From the NCBI GenBank assembly GCA_963743875.1, contig CAVURM010000001.1:1302001-1366000 (forward strand): a stretch of DNA of 64,000 bases, written 5' to 3'. Below the pieces are notes generated by a model, which ran no database searches, had not been told where the DNA came from, and saw nothing but the letters and a program-made list of their open reading frames with translations. Of this stretch, positions 17,655 to 25,625 are shown piece by piece (positions within the stretch are counted from its first letter, which is position 1; every line of letters starts with the position of its first letter). Source of the stretch: RHKX01 sp963743875 (GTDB taxonomy: Bacteria > Actinomycetota > Thermoleophilia > Solirubrobacterales > 70-9). The position numbers and the translations under genes were made by a program.

Positions 17655-18410
17655 CTATTGGTTCTCCTTCTCATCCCCGGCGTCGGCTTCGGCGTCATCG
17701 CCTGCCGCTTCCGGGGTCTCGTCAGTTTGGTCAGGTTCGTCATCGGTTTCGGAAGTTTCGGTTTCGGCAGTCGGCCTCAGCATCGGCTTCGGCAGCGGGC
17801 TCCTCCTCGGAGGCAGCGGGCGCCTCGGCCTCTGCGGCGCCGCCTCCTCGGCCTCCGGCTCCTCGGCTGGCGCGGGCGCCTCGCCGCTGACCAGACCCTG
17901 CTCGGCGACCTGGCTGAGCTGGATGGCCAGACCGGCGATCAGCTGGTTCAGCGTCCTCGGACCACTCCGGTGAGCGGGCTCGCGGCGAGGCCGACGAGCT
18001 GGCCGCGGAGGACGTCGACGCCGGGGAGGCGGGCGATCGCGTTGAACTGATCGGGCCCGAGCGCCAACCCGTCCATCAGCCCACCCTTGTAGGTGAGGAC
18101 CTCGATTGGCCTTGATGAAGTCGGCGATCGTCTTCGCGGCGACTACGGCGTCGCCCTGGACGAAGGTCAGCGCGGTCGGCCCGACGAGGTGCTCGTCGAG
18201 GGCGTCGGAAGCGTCGGTCCCGTTCGTGGCCAGCTTGGCCAGACGGTTCTTGACGACGTTGAAGGAGGCGTCGGTCTCGCGGAGCTTGTTGCGCAGCTCG
18301 GCGGCCTGGGGCACCGAGATGCCGCGGTAGTCGACGGCGAACACGGCGTTCGCCGCGTCGAGCTCGGAGCTGATCTCCTTGACTACGACTTCCTTCTGGT
18401 CTCTGTTCAT
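17655..18410 (-). CDS. rplJ: 50S ribosomal protein L10 (compensating indels)
   Basis: The N-terminal part is clean L10 (FAVDYRGISVPQAAELRNKL, FNVVKNRLAKLA). L10 anchors the L7/L12 dimers to 23S rRNA. From about 18100 to 17960 the frame reads nonsense, while another frame gives the expected EVLTYKGGLMDGLALGPDQF and ARLPGVDVLRGQLVG. The original frame resumes at RTLNQLIAGLAIQLSQVAEQ, the L12-binding helix region. A second out-of-frame stretch lies about 17845-17775 in the acidic tail. Each pair of shifts sums to zero, so the frame stays open throughout. The tail beyond the usual ~175 residues is an acidic Ala/Glu-rich extension. Confidence 0.9.
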   Translation of the reverse strand: MNRDQKEVVVKEISSELDAANAVFAVDYRGISVPQAAELRNKLRETDASFNVVKNRLAKLATNGTDASDALDEHLVGPTALTFVQGDAVVAAKTIADFIKANRGPHLQGWADGRVGARARSVQRDRPPPRRRRPPRPARRPRREPAHRSGPRTLNQLIAGLAIQLSQVAEQGLVSGEAPAPAEEPEAEEAAPQRPRRPLPPRRSPLPKPMLRPTAETETSETDDEPDQTDETPEAAGDDAEADAGDEKENQ

Positions 18411-18575
18411 AAATCTCTGTCCTTGTTCTGAAGCGTGTGGGCCCTGAAACGCAAAAGAGCCTGCGCGCAGGCAGGCTCAGCAAGATGCTTGGCCCTACCT
18501 CGATCGGCCTCGTCCCTCGATCATCTGAGGACGGTTATGGAGCTATCGCTCCGCCGACGGTCTTCGGCTTAGGGA
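18411..18575 (-). promoter_or_regulatory. L10 (rplJ) leader
   Basis: The leader RNA starts near 18575 after a TACACT -10-like box (18582-18587) and contains GCCGAAGACCGTCGGCGGAG, GATAGCTCCATAACC and CCTCAGATGATCGAGG. These match the layout of the known bacterial L10 leader, in which L10(L12)4 binds and represses its own mRNA. It ends in a terminator hairpin at 18453-18478, so regulation is probably by attenuation as in Bacillus. Confidence 0.75.
18453..18478 (-). terminator. Attenuator terminator of the L10 leader
   Basis: On the minus strand GAGCCTGC and GCAGGCTC form an 8-bp stem with a CTGCGC loop, directly followed by TTTT. It lies 43 nt upstream of the rplJ ATG. Confidence 0.75.
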
Positions 18576-18632
18576 CGCGGCAGTGTAGGGGAATCGGCGA
18601 AGGCACGCCCGCGGCCCACGTTTCGCCGTCCG

Positions 18633-18671
18633 TTGACGAATCTTGCGACCTGAGCTCACAAAATTCGTCAA
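18633..18671. terminator. Palindrome downstream of rplA, second family copy
   Basis: Starts TTGACGAAT and ends AATTCGTCAA, with a centre (TGCGACCTGAG) matching the reverse complement of the element at 9278-9318, though the inner stem is less perfect. It lies 28 nt beyond the rplA stop and upstream of the L10 leader. Likely terminates rplK-rplA transcripts. Confidence 0.65.
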
Positions 18672-18699
18672 TCGAATCTGAGCGAGGAGGATTGCTGGA

Positions 18700-19454
18700 C
18701 TAGGCGACGGCTGCTGCAGGCTCCGCGGTGCCGGCCTCGGCGCCGAGGATCTCGGACTCGCGGGTGCGGGAGGAGTCGATCCGGATGCCGGGACCCATCG
18801 TGCTGGTCAGCGTGATGCGTGAGGATGTAGCGGCCCTTGGCGCCGGCGGGCTTGGCGCGGACGATCTCGTCGATCACGGCCGCGTAGTTCTCGAGCAGCG
18901 CCTGCTCGGTGAAGCTGACCTTGCCGATCGAGAGGTGGACGACGGCCTGGCGGTCGGTCCGGTACTCGATCTTGCCCGACTTGGTCTCGGTGACGGCCTT
19001 GGTGACGTCGTCGGTGACGGTGCCGACCTTGGGGTTCGGCATCTTGCCCTGCGGACCGAGGATGCGGCCGAGGCGGCCGACCTTGGGCATCTGGTCGGGG
19101 GTCGCGATGACGATGTCGAAGTCGGTCCAGCCCGCCTCGATGCGCTCGGCGAGGTCGTCGGAGCCGACGAACTCGGCGCCGGCCTCGCTCGGCCTCGCGG
19201 GCCTTGTCGCCCTCGGCGAAGACGGCGACGGTGACGTCGCGGCCGGCGCCGTTCGGCAGCGCGAGCGTGCCGCGGAGCTGCTCGTCGGCGTGACGGACGT
19301 TGACGCCGAGCCGGATGTGGACCTCGACGGTCTCGTCGAAGCGGGCGCTGGCGGTCTGCTTGAGCAGCGCGACGGCCTCGGCCGGCTCGTAGTGATGGTT
19401 GCGGTCGATCTTCTCGTAGGCGGCGCGGAACCGCTTGCCTCGCTTGTCGGCCAT
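18700..19454 (-). CDS. rplA: 50S ribosomal protein L1 (two apparent indels)
   Basis: About 250 residues when read through two breaks. L1 forms the mobile L1 stalk near the E site and represses its own operon. The N-terminus (KRGKRFRAAYEKIDR) is in the first frame. From about 19195 the coding frame changes (GAEFVGSDDLAERIEAGW, then DQMPKVGRLGRILGPQGKMP), and near 18815 it changes again to give LTSTMGPGIRID and a short acidic/alanine tail ending at the TAG at 18700. Each break behaves like one extra base. It starts 4 nt after rplK. Sequence error is most likely. Confidence 0.93.
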
Positions 19455-19458
19455 GGCT

Positions 19459-19887
19459 CTAGCTTCCCTCCACGTCGACGCCCATCGAGCGGGCGGTGCC
19501 GGCGATGATCTTCGAGGCGGCGTCGAGGTCGTTTGCGTTCAGGTCGGGCATCTTCTTCTCGGCGATCTCGCGGATCTGGGCGGCGGTGATCGTGCCGACC
19601 TTGTTGACGTGCGGCTCACCCGAGCCCTTCTTGATCCCGATCGCCTCCTTGATCAGGACCGCGGCGGGCGGGGTCTTGGTGATGAAGGTGAAGCTGCGGT
19701 CCTCGAAGACCGTGATCTCGACCGGGATGATCGTTCCGGAGTCCTGCTGGGTCTGCGCGTTGAACGCCTTGCAGAAGTCCATGATGTTGACGCCGTGCTG
19801 ACCGAGCGCAGGGCCGACCGGCGGGGCCGGGTTGGCGGCGCCCGCGGGGATCTGCAGCTTGATCAGTGTTAGGACTTTCTTGGCCAT
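19459..19887 (-). CDS. rplK: 50S ribosomal protein L11
   Basis: 142 residues, full length and intact. L11 binds the GTPase-associated centre of 23S rRNA and is needed for RelA activation. PAGAANPAPPVGPALGQHGV is the conserved proline-rich N-terminal stretch, and GTITAAQIREIAEKKMPDLN is the C-terminal RNA-binding part. It starts 11 nt after the nusG stop, with AGAAGAGAGA upstream as the ribosome-binding region, and runs straight into rplA. Confidence 0.98.
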   Translation of the reverse strand: MAKKVLTLIKLQIPAGAANPAPPVGPALGQHGVNIMDFCKAFNAQTQQDSGTIIPVEITVFEDRSFTFITKTPPAAVLIKEAIGIKKGSGEPHVNKVGTITAAQIREIAEKKMPDLNANDLDAASKIIAGTARSMGVDVEGS

Positions 19888-19898
19888 CTCTCTTCTCC

Positions 19899-20470
19899 TC
19901 AGACCTTCTTGACCTGGTCGTAGCCGACCTCGACCGGGGTCTCGCGACCGAAGATCGAGACCAGGACCTTGAGCTTCGCCGCGTCGTCGTTGATCTCGGC
20001 GATCTCGCCGGAGAAATCGGACAGCGGGCCGGAGATGACCTTGACGGTCTCCCCGATCTCGTACTGGGCGCGCGGCTTCTCGCGGGCGGTGCCGCCGCCC
20101 GCGGCGGCTCCGGCGTTGCGGCCGCCGTGGCGGCGCCCGGAGTCTCGGTGTGCAGGAGGTTGTCGACCTCGGTCTGCGACAGCGGCAGCGGCTTGTTGCG
20201 CGAGCCGACGAAGCCGGTCACGCCGGGGGTGTTCTTGACCAGGCCCCAGGCCTCGTCGGTCATCTCCATCTGGACGAGGACGTAGCCGGGCATGGTCCGC
20301 TTCTCGACGTTGACCTTGCGGCCGTCCTTGATCTCCTGGACCTGCTCGGTCGGGACCACGACCTGGCGAACCTTGCGCGCCTGGCCCATCGTCTGGACCC
20401 GGTGCTCGAGGTTGTGCTTGACCTTGTTCTCGTGGCCTGAGTATGTGTTGATCACGTACCAGCGAAACAT
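19899..20470 (-). CDS. nusG: Transcription factor NusG (one apparent indel)
   Basis: About 190 residues after correction. NusG binds the RNA polymerase clamp and couples it to ribosomes or Rho. The NGN domain is clear from ATG 20470 (WYVINTYSGHENKVKHNL, PGYVLVQMEM, GVTGFVGSRNKPLPLS). Near 20133 the frame changes. The linker becomes Gly/Arg-rich, and the KOW domain follows (YEIGETVKVISGPLSDFSG, VLVSIFGRETPVEVGYDQV). The break is in GC-rich linker DNA and fits 2 extra or 1 missing base. The true linker sequence is uncertain. Confidence 0.94.
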
Positions 20471-20532
20471 GTCTTGAAGTTCTTTCCTTGGTTCCTGGGT
20501 TGCTTGGCTTGAAGCGGGTTAGGCGCTGATCA

Positions 20533-21031
20533 CTAGATCAGCAGGTCGACGAGGCGGCTGAAGATTGCGTCCAGCACACCGAGGTAGGCGGCCGCGACGG
20601 CGACGAAGAGGAGCGTCACGGCGGAGGCCTGGACCAGCGTGTCGCGGTCCGGCCACTGCACCTTGCGCAGCTCCTTGATGACCGACGAGAAGAAGGTGCG
20701 GATCGCGCCGTGCTGCTTTTCGACGACCGGCTCCTTGGCGGAACGGCGCGCAGCCTGATCCTTGGCACGCTTGCGCCGCCTCGCGCTCCTGGCGCTTGCG
20801 CTCGCGGCGATCGACCCTGGCGGGGGCCGGGGGCTCGGGAACCGGGGCGTCCGGATCGATCGGCTCCTCGCCACCGTGCTCCATCGCCAGCTCGGCCTCG
20901 AGCACGTCCGCGGTCTCCGGCACCTGCGTGTCGTGCTGGGCCTTCGATTCGGAGTCGCGCTCCTCCTCGATCCCCCATCTCGCGGGACGCTTGCGCGCCT
21001 CGGCCTTGCGCTGTGCCCGGCTCTTCGCCAT
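20533..21031 (-). CDS. secE: Preprotein translocase subunit SecE (one apparent indel)
   Basis: About 165 residues, long for SecE because of an extra cytoplasmic region of ~100 residues rich in R, K, E and P from ATG 21031. The SecE core is at the C-terminus: FFSSVIKELRKVQWPDRDT, then one membrane helix (TLLFVAVAAAYLGVLDAIF). SecE clamps the SecY halves of the translocon. The two parts are in different frames, joined near 20778 where EAAKRAKDQAARR would be expected; one extra base explains it. It lies directly upstream of nusG, the standard order. Confidence 0.92.
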
Positions 21032-21037
21032 CTGCGA

Positions 21038-21202
21038 TCAGCGAGTCTCCTTGTGTGCGGTGTGCTTGCCGCACCACTTGCAGTACTTGCTCAGCTCGAT
21101 CCGGTCGGGCGTGTTGCGCCGCGACTTGTTCGTCTGGTAGTTGCGCCGCTTGCAGTCCTCACAGGCGAGGGTCGCGGCTATGCGTACGTCTCCACGGGCC
21201 AT
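21038..21202 (-). CDS. rpmG: 50S ribosomal protein L33
   Basis: 54 residues. L33 sits near the E site of the large subunit. The sequence MARGDVRIAATLACEDC is followed by NYQTNKSRRNTPDRIEL and ends KYCKWCGKHTAHKETR. The four cysteines (14, 17, 41, 44) form a zinc ribbon, so this is the zinc-binding paralogue type. The start is ATG 21202. It ends 6 nt before the secE start, the typical rpmG-secE-nusG order. No tRNA-Trp is seen between them. Confidence 0.95.
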   Translation of the reverse strand: MARGDVRIAATLACEDCKRRNYQTNKSRRNTPDRIELSKYCKWCGKHTAHKETR

Positions 21203-21465
21203 TTAGCTATCCAGACAGCGTCGGGGTGAAAGATTCTTTACTCGGTACCTGGTTGCGTCTTGCGACTCCCTCGCTCCCGTCGGACCGTACCTTCCGGGCT
21301 CCTGATCAAGGGCCCTCGAGGCTGGATCGACTCCCAGTCCCGGGCGCGAGGTCGGTGAAGGATAGCGCGGCGCGAACGCTTTGCCTTCCGCCGCCCCGTT
21401 GAAGGTTCGATCCTCCCCGGAGGTGGAGCTGGAGGTCATCTGGTCGGCGGGACCGGGGCGATGTC
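21203..21465. other. Spacer upstream of rpmG
   Basis: About 260 nt without a gene. It must hold the rpmG-secE-nusG promoter, but I see no strong boxes. A T-arm-like GGTTCGATCC near 21403 does not fold into a tRNA. Confidence 0.5.
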
Positions 21466-22953
21466 CTACTTGCCAACCGTCCAGGATCGTGAGGTCTGAT
21501 TGCCGAGCTTGGCTCGGAACTTGCCCTCGCCCTTGACCACCTTGGTTGCGACGGAGCCACGCGCGGCGACCGTGGTGGTGGCGATGTTCTTCCAGCCCCT
21601 TCCGCTCTTGACCTGGAAGGTGACCTTGCCGGACCCGGGTGTCCGCGTCCAGACCCGCACCCGCTTCTTGCCGGCCTTGTCGGCGACGAATGGGAACTGG
21701 GCGCTTTCGAGTGAGGGCTTGGCCGCCCCCTTGAACGGATAGACACCCGATTGAAGCCCGAGCACGGCGGGCCCGCCCGACCGGTACTTGGTGTCGCGGA
21801 TCTGAAGGAAGATGCCGGCCGAAACCTTCTGCTTCCAGAGGATGTACTGGACCTCGGCGACAGCGTCGGCCTGGTCCCCGAGGCTGAGAGCGAACTTCTT
21901 CTTCTCCGGAGGACTGGACTCGAACCAGAGCTCGGTCGACCAGAGCTCACGCCTGAGGCCGAGCGGCCGGATGGTCGCGTGCTTCTCCGCCGCCTTGAGC
22001 AGGTCCTGAACCTCGTGCATGTCGGCCGCGGTCGCGTTGTCCTTGTTGGCCGCTTCAACCGAGGGGCCGTCCCCGGGCGAGTTGATCGAGTTGTGGGCGA
22101 GGATGTCGAAGCGGGCCCGATCCTCGGCGGCCGGGCAGCTCTTGAGATCCGGCTTCAGATTCTTGCCACTCTTCAAGCAGAGGACGTCGCGCCAGAATTC
22201 GAGCGGAGGAATCCGCCGGGAGCCGGTCGGGTCGCCGAATGGCGACGTTCCACCGGCGATCACCAGGTTGGATTCGTGAACCGACTTGACGCCGTCGTAG
22301 AAGGCGTTGAGCAGGTCCCGGAAGATCGCGGGTGACTGGTTCTTCTTGCCGGTCCGCTGCGGGTTGATGTAGAGGTGCAGATTGCCCTCGTTCCAGGCCT
22401 CGAAGTAGGTGACCCGAGGCAGTATCTGCTGGTCGAGAGGCGGCGCGTCGGGATCTGAGTAGGACCCGCTGTAGCGAGTCGCGAGTGCAACGGCGAAATC
22501 CCCGAACTTGTTGGCCTTCGGCTTCCACGTTCCCGGCCGCACCTCGGCGGGGCGGTTGGCTCCCTCCGCGAAGTCGGGGGCGCTCAGCACGGTGAGAACG
22601 GGCTCGAGCCCGGCCGCATCGGCTGCCTCGATCGCTTGGTCGAGCCCATCCCAGCTGTAGGCGGGATCGGCCGGGTCGGTCGGGTTCACGGGCTCGGTGG
22701 CAGTCACGATGTTGCGCCAGTAGGTGTTCAACCGAGCCAACCCGGCGTTCGCATCGGCCATGCGATTCGCCCACAGCGTGCGGGTATCCGGGTCATCGCC
22801 GAAGAGCAGGCTGTCGGCGTATCTGTCATCGGCGAATCCGAGCGTGAAACCGCGCTGGGCCTCGGCGCTGACGGGGGTCAGAAACACCAGCCCGACGACG
22901 CTCAGCGCCAGAGCCTGAGCGGCGGACCTCAAGAGCGCGCGGGTCGCGCTCAC
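21466..22953 (-). CDS. Secreted glycoside hydrolase, cellulase-like TIM barrel
   Basis: 495 residues with a signal peptide (hydrophobic about 12-30, ending VSAEAQ). Residues ~35-380 look like a clan GH-A barrel. YFEAWNEGN near residue 185 carries the expected Asn-Glu acid/base pair, and LWSTELWFESSP near residue 340 could supply the nucleophile. The last ~90 residues are a beta-rich domain (VRVWTRTPGSGKVTFQVKSG). Substrate cannot be read; the surrounding polysaccharide genes suggest trimming or turnover of the cell's own polymer. It overlaps its upstream partner by 4 nt. GH5/GH39-like is my best class. Confidence 0.75.
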   Translation of the reverse strand: MSATRALLRSAAQALALSVVGLVFLTPVSAEAQRGFTLGFADDRYADSLLFGDDPDTRTLWANRMADANAGLARLNTYWRNIVTATEPVNPTDPADPAYSWDGLDQAIEAADAAGLEPVLTVLSAPDFAEGANRPAEVRPGTWKPKANKFGDFAVALATRYSGSYSDPDAPPLDQQILPRVTYFEAWNEGNLHLYINPQRTGKKNQSPAIFRDLLNAFYDGVKSVHESNLVIAGGTSPFGDPTGSRRIPPLEFWRDVLCLKSGKNLKPDLKSCPAAEDRARFDILAHNSINSPGDGPSVEAANKDNATAADMHEVQDLLKAAEKHATIRPLGLRRELWSTELWFESSPPEKKKFALSLGDQADAVAEVQYILWKQKVSAGIFLQIRDTKYRSGGPAVLGLQSGVYPFKGAAKPSLESAQFPFVADKAGKKRVRVWTRTPGSGKVTFQVKSGRGWKNIATTTVAARGSVATKVVKGEGKFRAKLGNQTSRSWTVGK

Positions 22954-23456
22954 GATTCACCGCCACCCTGGTCTTCACGACGTCCCAGTACCCGGACCAC
23001 GACCGCGGCGATCAGTGAGCCTGCCAGCACGACGAGGAACGGGACGCCGAAGGGAAGCCCGCCGTCGGATTCGGGAGTAACGAGCGGAGCTGCGGCGGCG
23101 ACCTCGGCGGGAGAGGACCCTCGGCCGTCATCACCGGAGTTGCCGGGATCGTCCCCCTGCCCGCGATCGCCCGCCGACGAAGCGTCGCCGTCGCCGCCGG
23201 CATCCGCCCCGGTTGCCTCGGCAGCCGGGCTGGCGGATTCCGCTGCGGCCGTCGAGGACGGCTCAGAGGTGCCGTCGCCACCGTCGCCGGTCGCGCTCAA
23301 CGACTGGTTGTCACCCCCACCGCCGGGCTCCGGCTCGGTGTACTGGTCGACCGCCGGACTGGCAAGGGCGAGGGGGGCCGCGAGAAGGGCCAAGGTGATG
23401 ACGAACGCGGGGACGAGGCTCTTCAACCGCCGCTGATTTGGTGTGTGTATTCCCAT
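22950..23456 (-). CDS. Surface-anchored low-complexity protein
   Basis: 168 residues from ATG 23456. There is an N-terminal hydrophobic signal segment (about 12-32), a ~90-residue Gly/Asp/Ser/Ala-rich linker, and a C-terminal membrane helix (VPFLVVLAGSLIAAVVVRVL) followed by a short charged tail, the layout of a protein held in the membrane with an extended extracellular stalk. No enzyme domain is present. It is translationally coupled to the glycosidase by an ATGA overlap, so it may tether or assist it. Not a recognised family. Confidence 0.65.
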   Translation of the reverse strand: MGIHTPNQRRLKSLVPAFVITLALLAAPLALASPAVDQYTEPEPGGGGDNQSLSATGDGGDGTSEPSSTAAAESASPAAEATGADAGGDGDASSAGDRGQGDDPGNSGDDGRGSSPAEVAAAAPLVTPESDGGLPFGVPFLVVLAGSLIAAVVVRVLGRREDQGGGES

Positions 23457-23615
23457 CAGTTCGGTTGCTGACCCAAACCGCTGCCGTCGTGAAAGTTGCG
23501 CCGCAAGTCGTTCCCCCTCTTTGTTATCGGCTCCGCTTCGGGCCGACGTTGCTGAGCCCGGCAGAGTAAGGCATCGCCGGCGCTGCGGACGAGCGCTTCC
23601 GGTGCACCCTCCGCC

Positions 23616-25601
23616 ATGATGGGACGGGCAATGAGGACCCCCCTGGAGAAGCGACGCCGTACTGCGATGGAGCCCGCCAAACTTGCCGGCTACGGGTTGC
23701 CGCTGGTCCTGCTGACATTTCTCGGCCTGGCCGAGGGGGGGTATGAACCCGCCGTCTACCAGCTCGTCGGAGCAGGCTGCGTCTGGCTCCTGTTGCTCGG
23801 CCTGATCGCCGGATCCTGGACGCCGACGGTTCCCACCCGCGCTGCCGCGACCGCCCTTGCCCTGATCGGGGCGATGGTCGTATGGACGCTGCTGGCGATG
23901 CTCTGGAGCGAGAGTGCCGGTCGCACGGGGCAGGAGGTCGCGCGTCTCCTCACCTACGGCGCCGTCTTCCTGCTCGCCCTGCAACTGCAGGGGACGGGTG
24001 CGGGCGCAACACGGCGCACACTGACCGGAGTCGCCGCCGCGATCGGCCTGATCGCCGTCGTCGCACTGATCTCCCGCATGCAGCCGGGACTGTTCGGCGC
24101 CAACGACCTCGCCGAGCAACTGCCCGAGGTGCGCTCGCGATTGGCGTTCCCGCTCGGGTACTGGAACGCATTGGCCGCCCTCGTCGCGATGGGGCTGCCG
24201 CTGGTTGTCTGGCTCGCCTCCACCGATGACCGCCCCCCGGTCCGGATCGCCGCGGCGGCACTCCTGCCGGTTCTACCTCTGGTGCTCTTCTTGACGCTCT
24301 CTCGAACCGGGGTCGCCGCGGCAGCGCTCGGGACCATCGTCCTGGTTGCCCTCTACCCGGCTCGCCTTGCCCTAGTGCCGGCGCTTTCCGGCGGCCTGGT
24401 CGGCGGAACCGTCCTGATCTGGGTCGCCTCGAACCAGGGTGCGCTGCTCGACGGACTGGAGGACGCGAGCGCGAGCAGCCAGGGGGATCGGCTGATGCTG
24501 GTCGTGGTGGCCGTTACGGCGGTCTCGGGACTCGCCAACTGGCTGCTGTCCCGGGCGATCCTGAGCGATGGGATCGATGGCGTCAGACGGCTGCCGCGGC
24601 GGCCGACGCGGGTCTCGCTGGGGGCTGCTGCGGTTGCGCTGGTGGCCATCGCACTGGTGGCCGGTGCGCCCGATCGACTCAGTGATGGCTTCGACCAGTT
24701 TCGCGAACCGGTCGCCCCCGCCGACGACAGCTCCCGGCTCACCTCCGCAAGCAGCAACGGCAGGTGGCAGTACTGGTCGGCCGCCGTCTCCGCGGGCCTC
24801 GAAAGTCCCATGCTCGGGATCGGTGCGGGGACCTTCGAGTTCTATTGGCAACGGGAGGGCGAGCTCTCCGGCTTCATTCGCGACGCTCACTCGCTCTTCG
24901 CCGAGGTCTTTGCGGAACTGGGGTTGCCGGGGCTGGTGATCTTCGTGCTCCTGCTCGGGCTGGTTCCAGCCGCGGGCATCCGCAATGCACTCAGTGCCGG
25001 ATCCGGCCAACGCGCGATGCTTGCCGGCGGCACCGGGGCCGCGGCCGCGTTCATCCTCGCCGCGGCCGGTGATTGGAACTGGGAGATGCCGGTGGTGGCC
25101 CTCGCCTTCCTGATCATCGCCGCGGCAGTCCTCGGCTGGCGCTCCGCGGACGATCGCGGGGCGGCAATCGTGTTCGGCCGCCGTGGAAAGGCGCTCACCG
25201 CCGCAGGCCTCACAATCGCCTTCCTGGCGGTGGCGCTCCCGTACCTCAGTGGGGAGGCGATCAGAGAGAGCGAATCCCGCTTCCGTGCGGCCGACTTCGT
25301 CGGGGCCGCTGAGGCGGCGGGCTCCGCCGCCTCCCTGCAGCCCTATGCGGCTGAGCCACGCCTGCAGGAGGCGCTCAGCTATGAGGCTCAGGGCAGAGGC
25401 GACGAGGCGATCGAGGCGGCTGAGGAGGCGATCGACCGGGAGCAAACCAACTGGGAGAACTGGTACGTGCTCGCCCGCCTGCAAGCCTCGGTGGGCGAGC
25501 GCGAGCAGGCGGCCGAGGCCTTTGCCGAAGCGCGACGCCTCAACCCCTACTCGGCGGTCCTCGATCGGGCGGAGCCGGAGTTCAGGATCAGGGAGCCGTA
25601 G
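23616..25601 (+). CDS. O-antigen ligase/polymerase-like membrane protein with TPRs
   Basis: 661 residues. About a dozen hydrophobic segments run from residue ~18 to ~545, with a large non-membrane loop between about 365 and 430 (SSNGRWQYWSAAV, GIGAGTFEFYW, DAHSLFAEVFAELG). That loop matches the Wzy_C/WaaL signature, with the conserved H in DAHS. The last ~110 residues are TPR-like (EALSYEAQGRGDEAIEAAE). Such proteins join lipid-linked oligosaccharides to a growing polymer or acceptor outside the membrane. In-frame ATGs at 23634 and 23667 are alternative starts. It is transcribed divergently from the anchored protein. Confidence 0.8.
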   Translation: MMGRAMRTPLEKRRRTAMEPAKLAGYGLPLVLLTFLGLAEGGYEPAVYQLVGAGCVWLLLLGLIAGSWTPTVPTRAAATALALIGAMVVWTLLAMLWSESAGRTGQEVARLLTYGAVFLLALQLQGTGAGATRRTLTGVAAAIGLIAVVALISRMQPGLFGANDLAEQLPEVRSRLAFPLGYWNALAALVAMGLPLVVWLASTDDRPPVRIAAAALLPVLPLVLFLTLSRTGVAAAALGTIVLVALYPARLALVPALSGGLVGGTVLIWVASNQGALLDGLEDASASSQGDRLMLVVVAVTAVSGLANWLLSRAILSDGIDGVRRLPRRPTRVSLGAAAVALVAIALVAGAPDRLSDGFDQFREPVAPADDSSRLTSASSNGRWQYWSAAVSAGLESPMLGIGAGTFEFYWQREGELSGFIRDAHSLFAEVFAELGLPGLVIFVLLLGLVPAAGIRNALSAGSGQRAMLAGGTGAAAAFILAAAGDWNWEMPVVALAFLIIAAAVLGWRSADDRGAAIVFGRRGKALTAAGLTIAFLAVALPYLSGEAIRESESRFRAADFVGAAEAAGSAASLQPYAAEPRLQEALSYEAQGRGDEAIEAAEEAIDREQTNWENWYVLARLQASVGEREQAAEAFAEARRLNPYSAVLDRAEPEFRIREP

Positions 25602-25625
25602 GCCGACGGTTGGCCGGGGACCGGC

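Noticed and set aside
18815..19195. Programmed ribosomal frameshifting in rplA/rplL/secE
   Set aside because: No slippery heptamers or downstream pseudoknots at the breaks, different offsets in each gene, and these families are not known to use frameshifting. Indel error is simpler.
21340..21440. tRNA-like T-arm (GGTTCGATCC) upstream of rpmG, where a tRNA is often found
   Set aside because: The flanking bases do not pair into a T-stem and no acceptor, anticodon or D-arm can be folded on either strand.
22950..24119. Long minus-strand frame extending the anchored protein upstream to 24119
   Set aside because: The upstream part lies opposite the O-antigen-ligase-like gene. ATG 23456 directly precedes the signal segment.
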